Positions 24,460 through 34,013 of a DNA stretch of 64,000 nucleotides are shown here, piece by piece. Position numbers and translations under genes: made by a program. Below the pieces are notes generated by a model. The model ran no database searches. It was given only the letters and a program-made list of their open reading frames with translations, and was not told the DNA's origin. The stretch comes from CAIYRG01 sp964494505 (GTDB lineage: Bacteria; Pseudomonadota; Alphaproteobacteria; Micropepsales; Micropepsaceae). Numbering within the stretch: position 1 is the first letter of the stretch; each line of letters opens with the position of its first letter. Location of the stretch: the NCBI GenBank assembly GCA_964494505.1, contig CAZBRO010000002.1, forward strand, positions 1 to 64,000, read 5' to 3'.

Positions 24460-24819
24460 CTATCCTGCCTTGATGATGTCCGTGATCAGCCCGTCCTTGT
24501 CGTTCACCAGCAGATAATTCTGGCCGTACTTCACCCAATGCTCGCCGGAAGGCGGCTGCATCAGGTGGAACTGGCTCCAATCGGTGACCGGGTCGAACGC
24601 GCCGTAGCTGGGGGAAAGATGCTCGCCCTTTTTATAGATATGGGGCGCGGGGTCGCCGGGCTTGCCGCCGCTGGTTTGATCGACGGACGGACCGGGGAGA
24701 TTGTTCTGGGCGACAGCGTCAGGCGCTGCCGTCGCTGTTCCCGTCCGTGGCGGGGTTTGGGCGAGCGCCGGCACTGACAACAAGAACATAGCCAAAGTCG
24801 CAAAGGTCAGAGGTTTCAT
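24460..24819 (-). CDS. RcnB-family periplasmic protein
   Basis: 119 residues. Signal peptide ending PALAQ, a disordered Pro/Ala-rich linker, then YKKGEHLSPSYGAF...WSQFHLMQPPSGEHWVKYG and YLLVND...GLITDII, the RcnB/YohN pattern. E. coli RcnB modulates periplasmic nickel/cobalt homeostasis; in alphaproteobacteria many copies exist without tested roles. It is convergent with the two-domain VOC gene. Confidence 0.78.
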   Translation of the reverse strand: MKPLTFATLAMFLLSVPALAQTPPRTGTATAAPDAVAQNNLPGPSVDQTSGGKPGDPAPHIYKKGEHLSPSYGAFDPVTDWSQFHLMQPPSGEHWVKYGQNYLLVNDKDGLITDIIKAG

Positions 24820-25041
24820 CGAAGTCGTCCTTCTCTGCTTTTTTCTCCGGACCCCTCGGAATCTCTTCTGGCTCGGTGGCTGGCGTCATCGCGCTATCCT
24901 TCATGCGTGCAAGAAATCGCTGTCCAACAGCGTTATTCCAATGCGCGTTCCCCTTCGAAGGAAATGGCGGGACAGGGTAAAGGTTCCCGTCCCGTTCGCG
25001 CTTAACGCCGCGCCGGATTTCACACAGAAGCGCGGAATAGC

Positions 25042-25308
25042 TCAGCCGTAGCGGGCTTTGGCGCGGGCCCGCGCCTTCTCGGCTTCGGTCTCGCGGTTGC
25101 GCGGCGGACTTGCCGTTTCGAGCGAGGCGACGAGCCGCCGGGCGGCCGCGGAAACCTCCTCGACGGCATGGTTGAAAGCGGCTTCGTTTGCCTTGGACGG
25201 CGCCGTAAAGCCACTGAGCTTGCGCACGAACTGCAACGCCGAAGCGCGGATTTCCTCCTCGCTCGCAGGCGGTTCGAAATTGAACAGCGTGCGGATGTTG
25301 CGGCACAT
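25042..25308 (-). CDS. DUF2277 family protein
   Basis: 88 residues starting MCRNIRTLFNFEPPA, followed by EIRASALQFVRKLSGF and an Arg/Ala-rich C-terminus, the complete DUF2277 pattern. ATG 25308 is chosen because the family begins with MCRNIR and a GGGAGAG site precedes it. Small, cytoplasmic, function unknown. Confidence 0.9.
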   Translation of the reverse strand: MCRNIRTLFNFEPPASEEEIRASALQFVRKLSGFTAPSKANEAAFNHAVEEVSAAARRLVASLETASPPRNRETEAEKARARAKARYG

Positions 25309-25387
25309 GGCTCTCTCCCGTCTGCTGGCTCCCGATGGAGGGTAAATCGTCGCCGACGCCGCCGGAATCAAGCGGTAAGATGGGATC

Positions 25388-26071
25388 ATGCGATTATCGG
25401 AACCAAAACGCGTGAGCTTCGCGGTTGGCGCGGGCAGCGTCTCGGGACTGCTCCAGGCGTCCAAGGATGCGCGCGCCTGTTATGTGTTTGCCCATGGCGC
25501 CGGTGCTGGGATGGCCCATCCATTCCTGGGCGCTGTTGCGGCGGGACTTGCCGGGCGCGGGCTTGCGACGTTGCGCTATCAATTTCCCTATATGGAGGCG
25601 CGCAGGGCACGGCCCGACCCGCCCAAGGTGGCGCATGGAGCGGTGCGCGCCGCCGTCGCCGAAGCCGCCCGCCTGCTTCCCGGCATGCCGCTCCTTGCTG
25701 GGGGCAAATCCTTCGGCGGGCGCATGACCTCGCAGGCGCAAGCCGTGGCGCCGCTTCCCGGTGTGGCGGGCCTCGCCTTCCTGGGCTTCCCGCTGCACCC
25801 GGCAGGAAAGCCGTCACGCGACCGTGCCGATCACCTGTTCGACGTCCGGATTCCCATGCTGTTCCTGCAGGGTACGCGCGATGCGCTGGCCGAGCTTTCC
25901 GAGCTTCAACCGCTCACCGCCGCGCTGGGCGGGCGCGCGACCCTGAAGCTGTTCGAGGGTGCGGACCATTCCTTTCATGTCCCGGCGAAGAGCGGGCGCA
26001 CCGACAAGGACGTGATGGGCGAATTGCTGGATAGCTTCGCCGTTTGGGCCGCCTCAATTATCCAGAGCTGA
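25388..26071 (+). CDS. Alpha/beta-hydrolase of the KANL3/Tex30 (dienelactone hydrolase-like) group
   Basis: 227 residues. FAHGAGAGMAHPFL supplies the oxyanion loop, GGKSFGGRM holds the nucleophile Ser, LFLQGTRDAL the Asp and GADHSFHV the His. These small hydrolases are common in proteobacteria with unproven substrates. ATG 25388 begins 79 bases from the divergent DUF2277 start. Confidence 0.87.
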   Translation: MRLSEPKRVSFAVGAGSVSGLLQASKDARACYVFAHGAGAGMAHPFLGAVAAGLAGRGLATLRYQFPYMEARRARPDPPKVAHGAVRAAVAEAARLLPGMPLLAGGKSFGGRMTSQAQAVAPLPGVAGLAFLGFPLHPAGKPSRDRADHLFDVRIPMLFLQGTRDALAELSELQPLTAALGGRATLKLFEGADHSFHVPAKSGRTDKDVMGELLDSFAVWAASIIQS

Positions 26072-26242
26072 GGGCCCATCCATCCACAGGGCCGGTGGAT
26101 GGATGAGGAAAAGGCCGGAAGCTACTGAACCAGCTCGATTGTAGACCGCCTTTTGCATCGCGCGTCTCTCGCGAACGGCTCCGCCTCTGGCGCCCGCTCG
26201 CCCCTTCGCTTATATCCACCGCCCTGAACAGAGGAGACCCAA

Positions 26243-27628
26243 GTGGCGGAGCCTTGGACCCCGATCTCATGGCGGGGCAAGCCGATCAAGCAGGTGCCGC
26301 AATATCCCGACGCGGCCGCATTGGCTGCCGTCGAGGCGCGGCTGAAGACCTATCCCCCGCTGGTATTTGCCGGGGAGGCCCGCAATCTGACCGCGGCCCT
26401 TCGCGATGTCGCGGACGGGAAGGCTTTCCTGCTCCAGGGCGGGGACTGCGCCGAAAGCTTCGCCGAGTTCCACCCCGACAACATCCGCGACACCTTCCGG
26501 GTGCTGCTACAGATGGCAGTGGTCCTGACCTATGCGGGGGCCATGCCGGTGGTGAAGGTTGGCCGCATTGCCGGCCAGTTCGCCAAGCCCCGGTCGGAAG
26601 ATACCGAGACCCAGAACGGCGTCACGCTTCCCTCCTATCGCGGCGACAACATCAACAGCATCGAGTTCGACGCCGAGGGCCGCGTGCCGGACCCCGACCG
26701 GCTGCTGCAGGCCTATGGCCAATCGGCGGCGACGCTGAACCTGCTCAGGGCGTTTGCAACGGGCGGCTATGCCGACCTGCACAATGTCCACCGCTGGACG
26801 CTGGATTTCATCGCCGGTTCACCGGCCAGCGAACGCTATCGCGCGCTGTCCCAGCGGATCGGCGAGTCGCTCGCCTTCATGGAGGCCTGCGGCATCACGC
26901 CTGAGCTCGTGCCGCAATTGCGCTCGACCGATTTCTACACCAGCCACGAGGCGCTGTTCTTGGGTTACGAGCAGGCGCTGACGCGGGTCGATTCCACCTC
27001 CGGCGATTGGTACTGCACGTCGGCGCATCTGCTCTGGATTGGCGACCGCACCCGCCAGTTGGATGGCGCTCACGTCGAATTCTGCAAGGGGATCAAGAAT
27101 CCCATCGGGCTGAAATGCGGCCCTAGCCTCGCCGAGGACGATCTGCTTCGTCTGATCGATGCGCTGAACCCGGAGAACAAGTCCGGGCGGCTGACCCTGA
27201 TCTGCCGCTTCGGCTCCGACAAAGCTGCGGAAAAGTTCCCGAAGATGCTGCGCGCCGTGACGCGAGAGGGGAAAAAGGTCGTGTGGTCCTGCGATCCCAT
27301 GCACGGGAACACCATCAAATCCTCGACCGGCTATAAGACGCGGCCCTTCGACCGCGTGCTGAAGGAGACGCGGACATTTTTCGAAGTGCATCGCGCCGAG
27401 GGTACGCATGCGGGCGGCATCCATCTGGAGCTCACCGGCAAGGACGTGACCGAGTGCCTGGGCGGGCCGCAGCAGATCTCGGAAGGCGATCTGGCGCGCC
27501 AATACGAAACCCATTGCGATCCGCGGCTGAATGCGAGCCAGGCGCTCGATCTGGCTTTCCTGGTGGCGGAGAATCTGCGCGAGGAGCGCAAGCACCAGTT
27601 TCGTCCGGCAAGAAGCGCTTTGGCCTGA
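26243..27628 (+). CDS. aroG: Class II 3-deoxy-D-arabino-heptulosonate 7-phosphate synthase
   Basis: 461 residues. It catalyses phosphoenolpyruvate + erythrose 4-phosphate to DAHP, the first step of the shikimate pathway. Motifs typical of the plant/actinobacterial-type class II enzyme are present: [70 protein letters not shown] and [18 protein letters not shown] 26243 starts it after GAGGAG. Gene naming (aroG/aroH/aroF) varies for class II enzymes. Confidence 0.95.
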   Translation: MAEPWTPISWRGKPIKQVPQYPDAAALAAVEARLKTYPPLVFAGEARNLTAALRDVADGKAFLLQGGDCAESFAEFHPDNIRDTFRVLLQMAVVLTYAGAMPVVKVGRIAGQFAKPRSEDTETQNGVTLPSYRGDNINSIEFDAEGRVPDPDRLLQAYGQSAATLNLLRAFATGGYADLHNVHRWTLDFIAGSPASERYRALSQRIGESLAFMEACGITPELVPQLRSTDFYTSHEALFLGYEQALTRVDSTSGDWYCTSAHLLWIGDRTRQLDGAHVEFCKGIKNPIGLKCGPSLAEDDLLRLIDALNPENKSGRLTLICRFGSDKAAEKFPKMLRAVTREGKKVVWSCDPMHGNTIKSSTGYKTRPFDRVLKETRTFFEVHRAEGTHAGGIHLELTGKDVTECLGGPQQISEGDLARQYETHCDPRLNASQALDLAFLVAENLREERKHQFRPARSALA

Positions 27629-27724
27629 ACCTCCGCGGCGGCGGCGCGTGGGTAAGTTCGCTTAAGGGTGACTCGTTCTGTCTCCTGACCCTCTCACGCG
27701 CTCACGCGGGTTTGCCGGGCGTTG

Positions 27725-27746
27725 ACTTCCCCCTACTTGGGGAAGT
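27725..27746 (+). terminator. Possible terminator hairpin downstream of DAHP synthase
   Basis: ACTTCCCC and GGGGAAGT form a perfect 8-bp stem with a 6-base loop; the following sequence is only moderately T-rich. Otherwise the 262 bases between genes show nothing recognisable. Confidence 0.35.
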
Positions 27747-27890
27747 GATGAAAAGTCTATTTATTTCAGTTGCTTAACGCGCAACTCTTATCGCGTAACA
27801 ATGCGAAACATCTTATGAGTGGCGCCTAACCCTCTTTCCGCGCTTTGAATTCTTGGTGAATTCGCAGGTGCGGTAGGGGACCCTCCAGTT

Positions 27891-28859
27891 TTGAACCTTC
27901 ATCAGCTTTCATCCCAGCGCATGCTCAGGGCTGCCGTCATCGGGGCGGGCGTTTTCGGCCGCCACCACGCGGCCAAATATATGCGCGCGCCCGGCGTGAA
28001 GCTGACGGCCATCGCCGACCCGAGTCCCGACGCCCGCCACTTCGTCGAAACGCATCTGCATGTGCTGGCGGTTTCCGATTGGCGCGAGCTGCTGGGCGAA
28101 GTGGACATCGTCAGCATCTGCTCGCCGGCCAGCACCCATGCCCCGATCGTGCGCGCCTTTCTCAATGCCGGCGCCCATGTGCTGGTGGAAAAGCCCATCG
28201 CCACCGATCTGGACGAAGCCGAGGACCTGATTGCGCTGGCGGCCGCGAACGGTCTGGTTCTGACTGTTGGCCATCAGGAACGCTTCGTCTTTGCGAAGAG
28301 CGGGCTGCTCGATTACCCCGATGCGCCGCTTTATGTGGAATGCGTGCGCGAAGGTCCCTGGACCGGCCGCGGCACCGATGTCAGCGTCGTGCTCGACCTG
28401 ATGATCCACGACCTTGATCTCGTGCACCAATTGGTGCCGGGCAGGATCGCCAGCGTCCAGGCCGACGGGCGCTCCGTGCATGGCACGCTCGCCGATTCGG
28501 TCACGGCAAAGCTCGCATTCGAGTCGGGTACCCTCGTCAGATTGGTTGCGAGCCGGGCGGCCGATGCGCGGCGTCGCTCCATGCGCGTGGTCTATCCCGA
28601 CGGCAGCATCGAGATCGACTTCCTCACCCGTACGGTCACGAACACCACGGCGCGCGAACTTCATGATCTGGAATTGCGCGATCCCTTGTGGGAATCGGTC
28701 GCCGCCTTCGTGACCGCAGCACGCGCGGGCGCTACCACGCTGGTGCGCCCGGAAGAGGCACGGCAGGCGCTCGAAACCGCACTCCGAATTGAAGACGCGC
28801 TTGTGCCCGCCGGAGAAATCCTCGTGGTGCAGACGCTTCCGCTCCGCCGCCGGGCCTAG
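27891..28859 (+). CDS. Gfo/Idh/MocA-family oxidoreductase
   Basis: 322 residues. An N-terminal Rossmann domain (AAVIGAGVFGRHHAAKY), the EKPIATDLDEAE motif with the conserved lysine, and a C-terminal alpha/beta domain containing DLMIHDLDLVHQL. These enzymes oxidise or reduce sugars and related polyols with NAD(P). TTG 27891 is preceded by AGGGGA; ATG 27921 is a downstream alternative that keeps the whole Rossmann motif. It is followed 42 bases later by the NAD synthetase gene. Confidence 0.88.
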   Translation: MNLHQLSSQRMLRAAVIGAGVFGRHHAAKYMRAPGVKLTAIADPSPDARHFVETHLHVLAVSDWRELLGEVDIVSICSPASTHAPIVRAFLNAGAHVLVEKPIATDLDEAEDLIALAAANGLVLTVGHQERFVFAKSGLLDYPDAPLYVECVREGPWTGRGTDVSVVLDLMIHDLDLVHQLVPGRIASVQADGRSVHGTLADSVTAKLAFESGTLVRLVASRAADARRRSMRVVYPDGSIEIDFLTRTVTNTTARELHDLELRDPLWESVAAFVTAARAGATTLVRPEEARQALETALRIEDALVPAGEILVVQTLPLRRRA

Positions 28860-28901
28860 CCGCTTCTGCCTTTCCCCATTAGGCGCTAAAGAGCGCCCCA
28901 A

Positions 28902-30560
28902 ATGACCGATTCTCTCACCATCGCGCTGGCCCAGCTCAATCCCGTCATGGGCGACATTCCGGGCAATCTTGCGCGCGCCCGCGCCGCACGCGCCGAAGCA
29001 AAGGCGGCGGGCGCGGACCTGATCCTGTTCAGCGAACTCTACATCACCGGCTATCCGCCCGAAGATCTGGTGCTGAAGCCCGCCTTCCAGGCCGATGCGA
29101 TGGAGGCGGTCGAGAGGTTTGCCAAGGACACGTCCGATGGCGGGCCGGCCGTCCTGATCGGTTCGCCCTGGGTGAAGCAGGGCGCGCTGTATAACGCTGT
29201 GGTCCTGCTCGATGAAGGCGCGGTGCAGGCGACCACCTTCAAGGTCGATCTTCCCAATTATGGCGTGTTCGACGAGAAGCGCGTCTTCGCACCCGGCCCC
29301 ATGCCCGGCCCGTTCGCCATGCGCGGCGTGCGCATCGGTGTGCCGATTTGCGAGGATATCTGGGGCCCCGATCCTGTCGAGTGCCTGTCCGAGACGGGCG
29401 CGGAGATTTTGCTGGTGCCGAACGGTTCGCCCTTCGATGGGGCGAAACGCGATCACCGGCTGAACGTGGCCGTCGCGCGCGTCGTCGAGGCGGGGCTGCC
29501 GCTGGTTTACCTGAACCAAGTGGGGGGGCAGGACGAACTCGTGTTCGACGGCGCCTCCTTTGTGCTGAACGCCGACCGGCGCTTGGCGGCGCAATTGCCG
29601 AGCTGGGAAGAGGCGGTCGCCATCACGCGCTGGCGCCGGGGCGCCGAAGGCTGGATTTGCGAAGAAGGCCCGCTCGCCGAGACCGAGGAGCTGAACGCGG
29701 CGCTCTATTCCGCGATGATGCTGGGGCTCAAGGATTACGTGAACAAGAACCGCTTTCCGGGCGTCGTGCTGGGGCTTTCGGGCGGGATCGATTCCGCGCT
29801 TTCCGCGGCGGTTGCCGTGGACGCGCTGGGGCCGGAGCGCGTGCGCTGTGTGATGATGCCCTCGCGCTTCACCTCGGAGGAAAGCCTCAAGGACGGCGCG
29901 GAAGTGGCGCGCCTGCTTGGGGTCACCTACGACACTGTGCCGATCGAAGGGCCGATGGGCGCCTTCGGCGAACTGTTGGCGCCGGTGTTCGCCGGACGCG
30001 CGCCCGATGCGGCCGAGGAGAACGTCCAGGCCCGCATCCGCGGCGTGATCCTGATGGCGATCTCCAACAAGTTCGGCCCCATGGTGCTGACCACCGGCAA
30101 CAAATCGGAGATGAGCGTCGGCTACGCCACCCTTTATGGCGACATGGCCGGCGGCTATTCCGTGCTGAAGGATTTGTACAAGACGCAGGTGTTCGCGCTG
30201 TCGCGCTGGCGAAACGCGTTCCGTCCCAAAAATGCGCTGGGGCCGGCCGGCCTCGTGATGCCGGAGAACGTGATTGTGCGGCCGCCGACCGCCGAGCTGC
30301 GCGAGAACCAGAAGGACGAGGATTCGCTGCCGCCCTATGCGGTGCTCGACGGGATTCTCGAATGCCTGATCGAGGGCGAGATGGCGTTCGAGGAGGTGGT
30401 GGCCAAGGGCTACGACCCGACGGTCGTCAGGCGCGTGGAGCACCTCGTCTATGTCGCCGAATACAAGCGACGCCAGGCGCCGCCGGGGGTGAAGCTGTCG
30501 GTGCGGAATTTCGGCCGGGACCGGCGCTATCCTATTACCAATGCCTTTCGCGACGCGTGA
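28902..30560 (+). CDS. nadE: Glutamine-dependent NAD+ synthetase
   Basis: 552 residues. An N-terminal nitrilase-type glutaminase (candidate triad Glu45, Lys114, Cys150 in GVPICEDIWGPD) releases ammonia for the C-terminal synthetase, whose PP-loop LGLSGGIDSAL spans about 290-300. It makes NAD+ from deamido-NAD+, ATP and glutamine. TTGNKSEMSVGYATLYGDMAGG and the C-terminal PPYAVLDGIL are typical. Confidence 0.96.
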   Translation: MTDSLTIALAQLNPVMGDIPGNLARARAARAEAKAAGADLILFSELYITGYPPEDLVLKPAFQADAMEAVERFAKDTSDGGPAVLIGSPWVKQGALYNAVVLLDEGAVQATTFKVDLPNYGVFDEKRVFAPGPMPGPFAMRGVRIGVPICEDIWGPDPVECLSETGAEILLVPNGSPFDGAKRDHRLNVAVARVVEAGLPLVYLNQVGGQDELVFDGASFVLNADRRLAAQLPSWEEAVAITRWRRGAEGWICEEGPLAETEELNAALYSAMMLGLKDYVNKNRFPGVVLGLSGGIDSALSAAVAVDALGPERVRCVMMPSRFTSEESLKDGAEVARLLGVTYDTVPIEGPMGAFGELLAPVFAGRAPDAAEENVQARIRGVILMAISNKFGPMVLTTGNKSEMSVGYATLYGDMAGGYSVLKDLYKTQVFALSRWRNAFRPKNALGPAGLVMPENVIVRPPTAELRENQKDEDSLPPYAVLDGILECLIEGEMAFEEVVAKGYDPTVVRRVEHLVYVAEYKRRQAPPGVKLSVRNFGRDRRYPITNAFRDA

Positions 30561-30564
30561 TGAT

Positions 30565-30615
30565 CCTCCCCTGCGAAGCGGGGGAGGGGGACCACGAAGT
30601 GGTGGAGGGGGCAGA
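30565..30615. repeat. REP-like palindromic element
   Basis: CCTCCCCTGCGAAGCGGGGGAGG hairpin followed by GGGACCACGAAGTGGTGGAGGGGGC. The second half matches the element at 41500-41550 almost base for base. Confidence 0.75.
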
Positions 30616-30690
30616 GATATTTCCGATAATTCCGCGCTCATAGACCGGCAACGGCAAAGCTGCTATAGGCGCGCCCAACAGGAGACGCGT

Positions 30691-30738
30691 GTGACGATCA
30701 GGGCCTCCATTTGCCGGATTACCGCGATTTGCGGCTGA
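30691..30738 (+). other. Possible 15-codon leader ORF upstream of cysS
   Basis: GTG 30691 is preceded by CAGGAGACGC, a good ribosome site, and by a -10-like GCTATAGG at about 30662. The reading is MTIRASICRITAICG-stop with two Cys codons, about 175 bases before cysS. It could be a cysteine-sensing leader peptide, or the remaining 5' end of a gene destroyed by the REP-like insertion that follows. Confidence 0.25.
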
Positions 30739-30773
30739 CGCCGCAGATACACGCTTGCTCACCCACACCGCTA

Positions 30774-30880
30774 TCCCCCCGGCCCTTTGGGCCACCTCCC
30801 CCGTAAACGGGGGAGAAAATCGCCATTCGTTTTTCTCCCCCGCGAGCGGGGGAGGTCCGGCCAGCGGCCGGGGAGGGGGG
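30774..30880. repeat. REP-like palindromic element (double)
   Basis: Contains GGCCCTTTGGGCC, CTCCCCCGTAAACGGGGGAG and CTCCCCCGCGAGCGGGGGAG in succession, then CCGGCCAGCGGCCGG and GGGAGGGGGG. It occupies most of the gap between nadE and cysS. Confidence 0.75.
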
Positions 30881-30913
30881 TGACTCACCGGCCTTCAATG
30901 CTATGAGTTCGCG

Positions 30914-32281
30914 ATGACACTTCGCCTGTACAACACGCTCTCCCGCGCCAAGGAGGATTTCGTCCCCTTGGACCCCAAAAACGTCCGCATGTATGTGTGC
31001 GGGCCTACGGTGTACGACTTCGCCCATATCGGCAATGCGCGGCCCGTGATCGTGTTCGACGTGCTGTTCCGGCTGCTGCGCCATCTCTATGGCGAGGAGC
31101 ACGTCACCTATGTCCGCAACATCACGGACGTGGACGACAAGATCAACGCGCGCGCGGCGGAAGTTTCGGCGGAGCGTGGAATCTCCGTGGAAGAGGCGCG
31201 GGCCGAAATCACGGCGCGCACGGCGCAGCAATATCAGGACGATGTGACGGCGCTCGGTTGCCTGCCGCCAACGTTTCAGCCGCGCGCGACCGAGCACATC
31301 GCCGCCATGATCCAAATGAACGAGCGGTTGATCGCCGCCGGCCACGCCTATGTCGCCGAAGGCCATGTGCTCTACGACGTGTCGTCCAAGCCCGATTACG
31401 GCAAGCTGGCGCGGCGCACGCTTGACGAGATGATCGCGGGTTCGCGCGTCGAAATCGCCCCCTACAAGAAAAACGCGATGGATTTCGTGCTGTGGAAGCC
31501 ATCCACGCCGGACCAGCCTGGCTGGGATTCGCCCTGGGGCCGTGGCCGGCCGGGCTGGCACATCGAATGCTCGGCAATGGGCGAAGCGCTCTTGGGCGAA
31601 ACTTTCGACATTCACGGCGGCGGGATCGATCTCGTTTTTCCCCATCATGAAAACGAAATCGCACAGAGCGAAGGCGCCCATCACGGGCATGCGCTTGCGC
31701 GCTATTGGCTGCACAACGGCTTCCTTCAGGTCGAAGGCGAGAAGATGTCGAAGAGCCTCGGAAATTTCTTCACGATCCGCGATCTCTTGAAGGATTGGCC
31801 CGGCGAAGTGTTGCGCTTCAACATGCTGCGCACGCATTATCGCCAGCCGATCGACTGGACGCTGCATGGATTGGAAGAATCGCGGCAAATATTGCTGAAA
31901 TTGTGCAGCGGACTTCAAAACGTTGATCGGTCTGATCCGTCGCACCAATTTCTAGAAGCGCTGAGGGATGATCTCAACACACCACTTGCCGTCACTCGAC
32001 TATATGATCTGAGAAAAGAAGAGAGACTTGGGGAGCTTTTGGGTTCGCTAAATTTGATGGGGCTCTCTGGAAATGACACAAATGCTTTCCGGGTGGATTT
32101 TGCAAATGCCGTTTTCAACCACGAATTTCAAACTGAAACACGGAACTTAGTCGAAGCCCGCAACGCAGCGCGGAAGGCGCGAAATTTCAAGGAATCCGAC
32201 CGCATCCGCGATGAGCTTCTGGCCAAAGGGATCGTGCTGAAAGATTCCCCTACCGGTACCACCTGGGAGGTGAAGCGATGA
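30914..32281 (+). CDS. cysS: Cysteinyl-tRNA synthetase
   Basis: 455 residues. Class I synthetase with zinc ligand Cys29 in [12 protein letters not shown] (38-41), WHIECSAMG, the [15 protein letters not shown] zinc/active-site segment and KMSKS (277-281). It charges tRNA-Cys. The 3' quarter, roughly 31900-32160, is conspicuously lower in GC and uses codons rare elsewhere in the window, while the frame stays open; the C-terminal domain could have been replaced by recombination. ATG 30914 is the start. Confidence 0.95.
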   Translation: MTLRLYNTLSRAKEDFVPLDPKNVRMYVCGPTVYDFAHIGNARPVIVFDVLFRLLRHLYGEEHVTYVRNITDVDDKINARAAEVSAERGISVEEARAEITARTAQQYQDDVTALGCLPPTFQPRATEHIAAMIQMNERLIAAGHAYVAEGHVLYDVSSKPDYGKLARRTLDEMIAGSRVEIAPYKKNAMDFVLWKPSTPDQPGWDSPWGRGRPGWHIECSAMGEALLGETFDIHGGGIDLVFPHHENEIAQSEGAHHGHALARYWLHNGFLQVEGEKMSKSLGNFFTIRDLLKDWPGEVLRFNMLRTHYRQPIDWTLHGLEESRQILLKLCSGLQNVDRSDPSHQFLEALRDDLNTPLAVTRLYDLRKEERLGELLGSLNLMGLSGNDTNAFRVDFANAVFNHEFQTETRNLVEARNAARKARNFKESDRIRDELLAKGIVLKDSPTGTTWEVKR

Positions 32282-32295
32282 CCTGTGCTATTTCA

Positions 32296-32411
32296 CCCCC
32301 CTCCTGCCCCTTTGGGGCATCCTCCCCCACAAGGGGGGAGGACAAGTATCCCTCATTCGTTCCTTCCCCCCTGTGTGGGGGAAGGTGCCGCGAAGCGGCG
32401 GAAGGGGGGCG
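32296..32411. repeat. REP-like palindromic element between cysS and cimA
   Basis: GCCCCTTTGGGGC, CTCCCCC...GGGGGAG and CTTCCCCC...GGGGGAAG stems followed by GCCGCGAAGCGGCGG. Same architecture as the element upstream of cysS, so cysS is flanked by two copies. Confidence 0.75.
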
Positions 32412-32414
32412 GTC

Positions 32415-34013
32415 ATGACCCGCGAACGCGTCTACCTCTACGACACCACGCTGCGCGACGGAGCGCAGACGCAAGGCGTCGACTTCTCCGTCGAAGACAA
32501 GCGCACCATCGCGCTTGCGCTCGACGACCTCGGGCTTGATTACGTCGAAGGCGGCTGGCCCGGTGCGAACCCGACCGACACCGCGTTCTTCGACGACGCG
32601 CCGCATCTGAAACGCGCGCGCTTCACCGCCTTCGGCATGACCAAGCGTTCGGGGCGCTCCGCTGCGAACGATCCGGGTCTTGCCGCGTTGCTGTCGACCA
32701 AAGCGCCAACCCTGTGCCTCGTCGGAAAGAGCTGGGACTTCCAGGTCGACGTGGCGCTGGAAATCCCGCGCAGCGAGAATCTCGACAATATTTCCGAATC
32801 CATCGCGGCCGTTGTCGCGCGCGGGCGCGAAGCACTGTTCGACGCCGAACATTTCTTCGACGGCTACAAGGCCAATCCCGACTATGCGCTCGCCGCGTTG
32901 AAGGCCGCATCCGATGCCGGTGCCGGCTTTCTGGTCTTGTGCGACACCAATGGCGGCACGCTTCCCGAAGAGGCGTACCGCATCGTCTCCGAGGTGAAGG
33001 CGCGTATGCCGGCCGCGGCTCTCGGCGTGCATGCGCATAACGACACCGAACAGGCGGTGGCGGTCAGCCTCGCCGCACTTCGCGGCGGCGCGCGCCAGAT
33101 TCAGGGCACGCTGAACGGCCTCGGCGAGCGCTGCGGCAATGCCAATCTGTGCTCCATTCTCGCGACCCTGATGCTCAAGGATGCTTACGCCTCGCAATTC
33201 GAGACGGGCGTCACGCCCAATGCGCTGAAGCGGCTGACGCCGACCTCGCGCCTGCTGGACGAAATCCTCAACCGCGCGCCACAGCGGCATGCGGCTTATG
33301 TCGGCCCCTCGGCGTTTGCGCACAAGGGCGGGCTACATGTCTCCGCCGTGCAGAAGAATCCGCGCACCTATGAGCATGTGCCGCCGGAAGCGGTCGGCAA
33401 TCAGCGGCATATTCTGGTGTCCGATCAGGCCGGGCGTTCCAACATCATGGCGCGGCTCTCGCTTCTCGGCATCGATGTCGCGCCCGATGACAGGCGCATC
33501 TCGCGGCTGCTGGAGGACGTGAAGGCCCGCGAATTCCTGGGCTACGCCTATGACGGCGCGGAGGCCTCCTTCGAGCTGCTTGCGCGCCGGGCGCTTGGCC
33601 AGGTGCCGAATTATTTCGACGTGGAGGGCTTCCGCGTCATGGTCGAACGCCGCCACAACGCCAGGGGCGAGCTCGTCACGATTTCCGAAGCCACCGTGAA
33701 AGTGAATGTCGGCGGCGAGGCCTTCCACAATGTCGGCCTCGGCAACGGTCCGGTGAATGCGCTCGATTCGGCGCTGCGCAAGGATCTCGGGAAATATTCC
33801 TCGTACCTCGCCGATCTGCGGCTGGTCGATTACAAAGTCCGTATACTGACGGGAGGCACGGAGGCGGTCACCCGCGTGATGATTGAAAGCGCGGATGCCA
33901 AAGGCCACCGCTGGTCGACGGTCGGCGTCTCGGAGAATATCGTGGATGCCTCGTTCGAGGCCCTGTCCGATTCGATCTGCTACAAGCTCTACCGCGCCGG
34001 CGCGCCGGCGTGA
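32415..34013 (+). CDS. cimA: (R)-citramalate synthase (CimA/LeuA family)
   Basis: 532 residues. It condenses pyruvate and acetyl-CoA to citramalate on the threonine-independent route to isoleucine. The HMGL-like barrel begins YDTTLRDGAQTQG; the metal-binding GVHAHND and LNGLGERCGN motifs follow, with a C-terminal LeuA-type allosteric domain (about 400-530). Length and the GAQTQG motif suit citramalate synthase better than isopropylmalate synthase. ATG 32415 follows the REP-like element directly. Confidence 0.92.
   Translation: MTRERVYLYDTTLRDGAQTQGVDFSVEDKRTIALALDDLGLDYVEGGWPGANPTDTAFFDDAPHLKRARFTAFGMTKRSGRSAANDPGLAALLSTKAPTLCLVGKSWDFQVDVALEIPRSENLDNISESIAAVVARGREALFDAEHFFDGYKANPDYALAALKAASDAGAGFLVLCDTNGGTLPEEAYRIVSEVKARMPAAALGVHAHNDTEQAVAVSLAALRGGARQIQGTLNGLGERCGNANLCSILATLMLKDAYASQFETGVTPNALKRLTPTSRLLDEILNRAPQRHAAYVGPSAFAHKGGLHVSAVQKNPRTYEHVPPEAVGNQRHILVSDQAGRSNIMARLSLLGIDVAPDDRRISRLLEDVKAREFLGYAYDGAEASFELLARRALGQVPNYFDVEGFRVMVERRHNARGELVTISEATVKVNVGGEAFHNVGLGNGPVNALDSALRKDLGKYSSYLADLRLVDYKVRILTGGTEAVTRVMIESADAKGHRWSTVGVSENIVDASFEALSDSICYKLYRAGAPA

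Noticed and set aside
27909..30641. Very long open minus-strand frame opposite the Gfo and NadE genes
   Set aside because: Arg/His-rich translation without motifs, exactly opposite two well-recognised genes; an artefact of GC-rich codon use.
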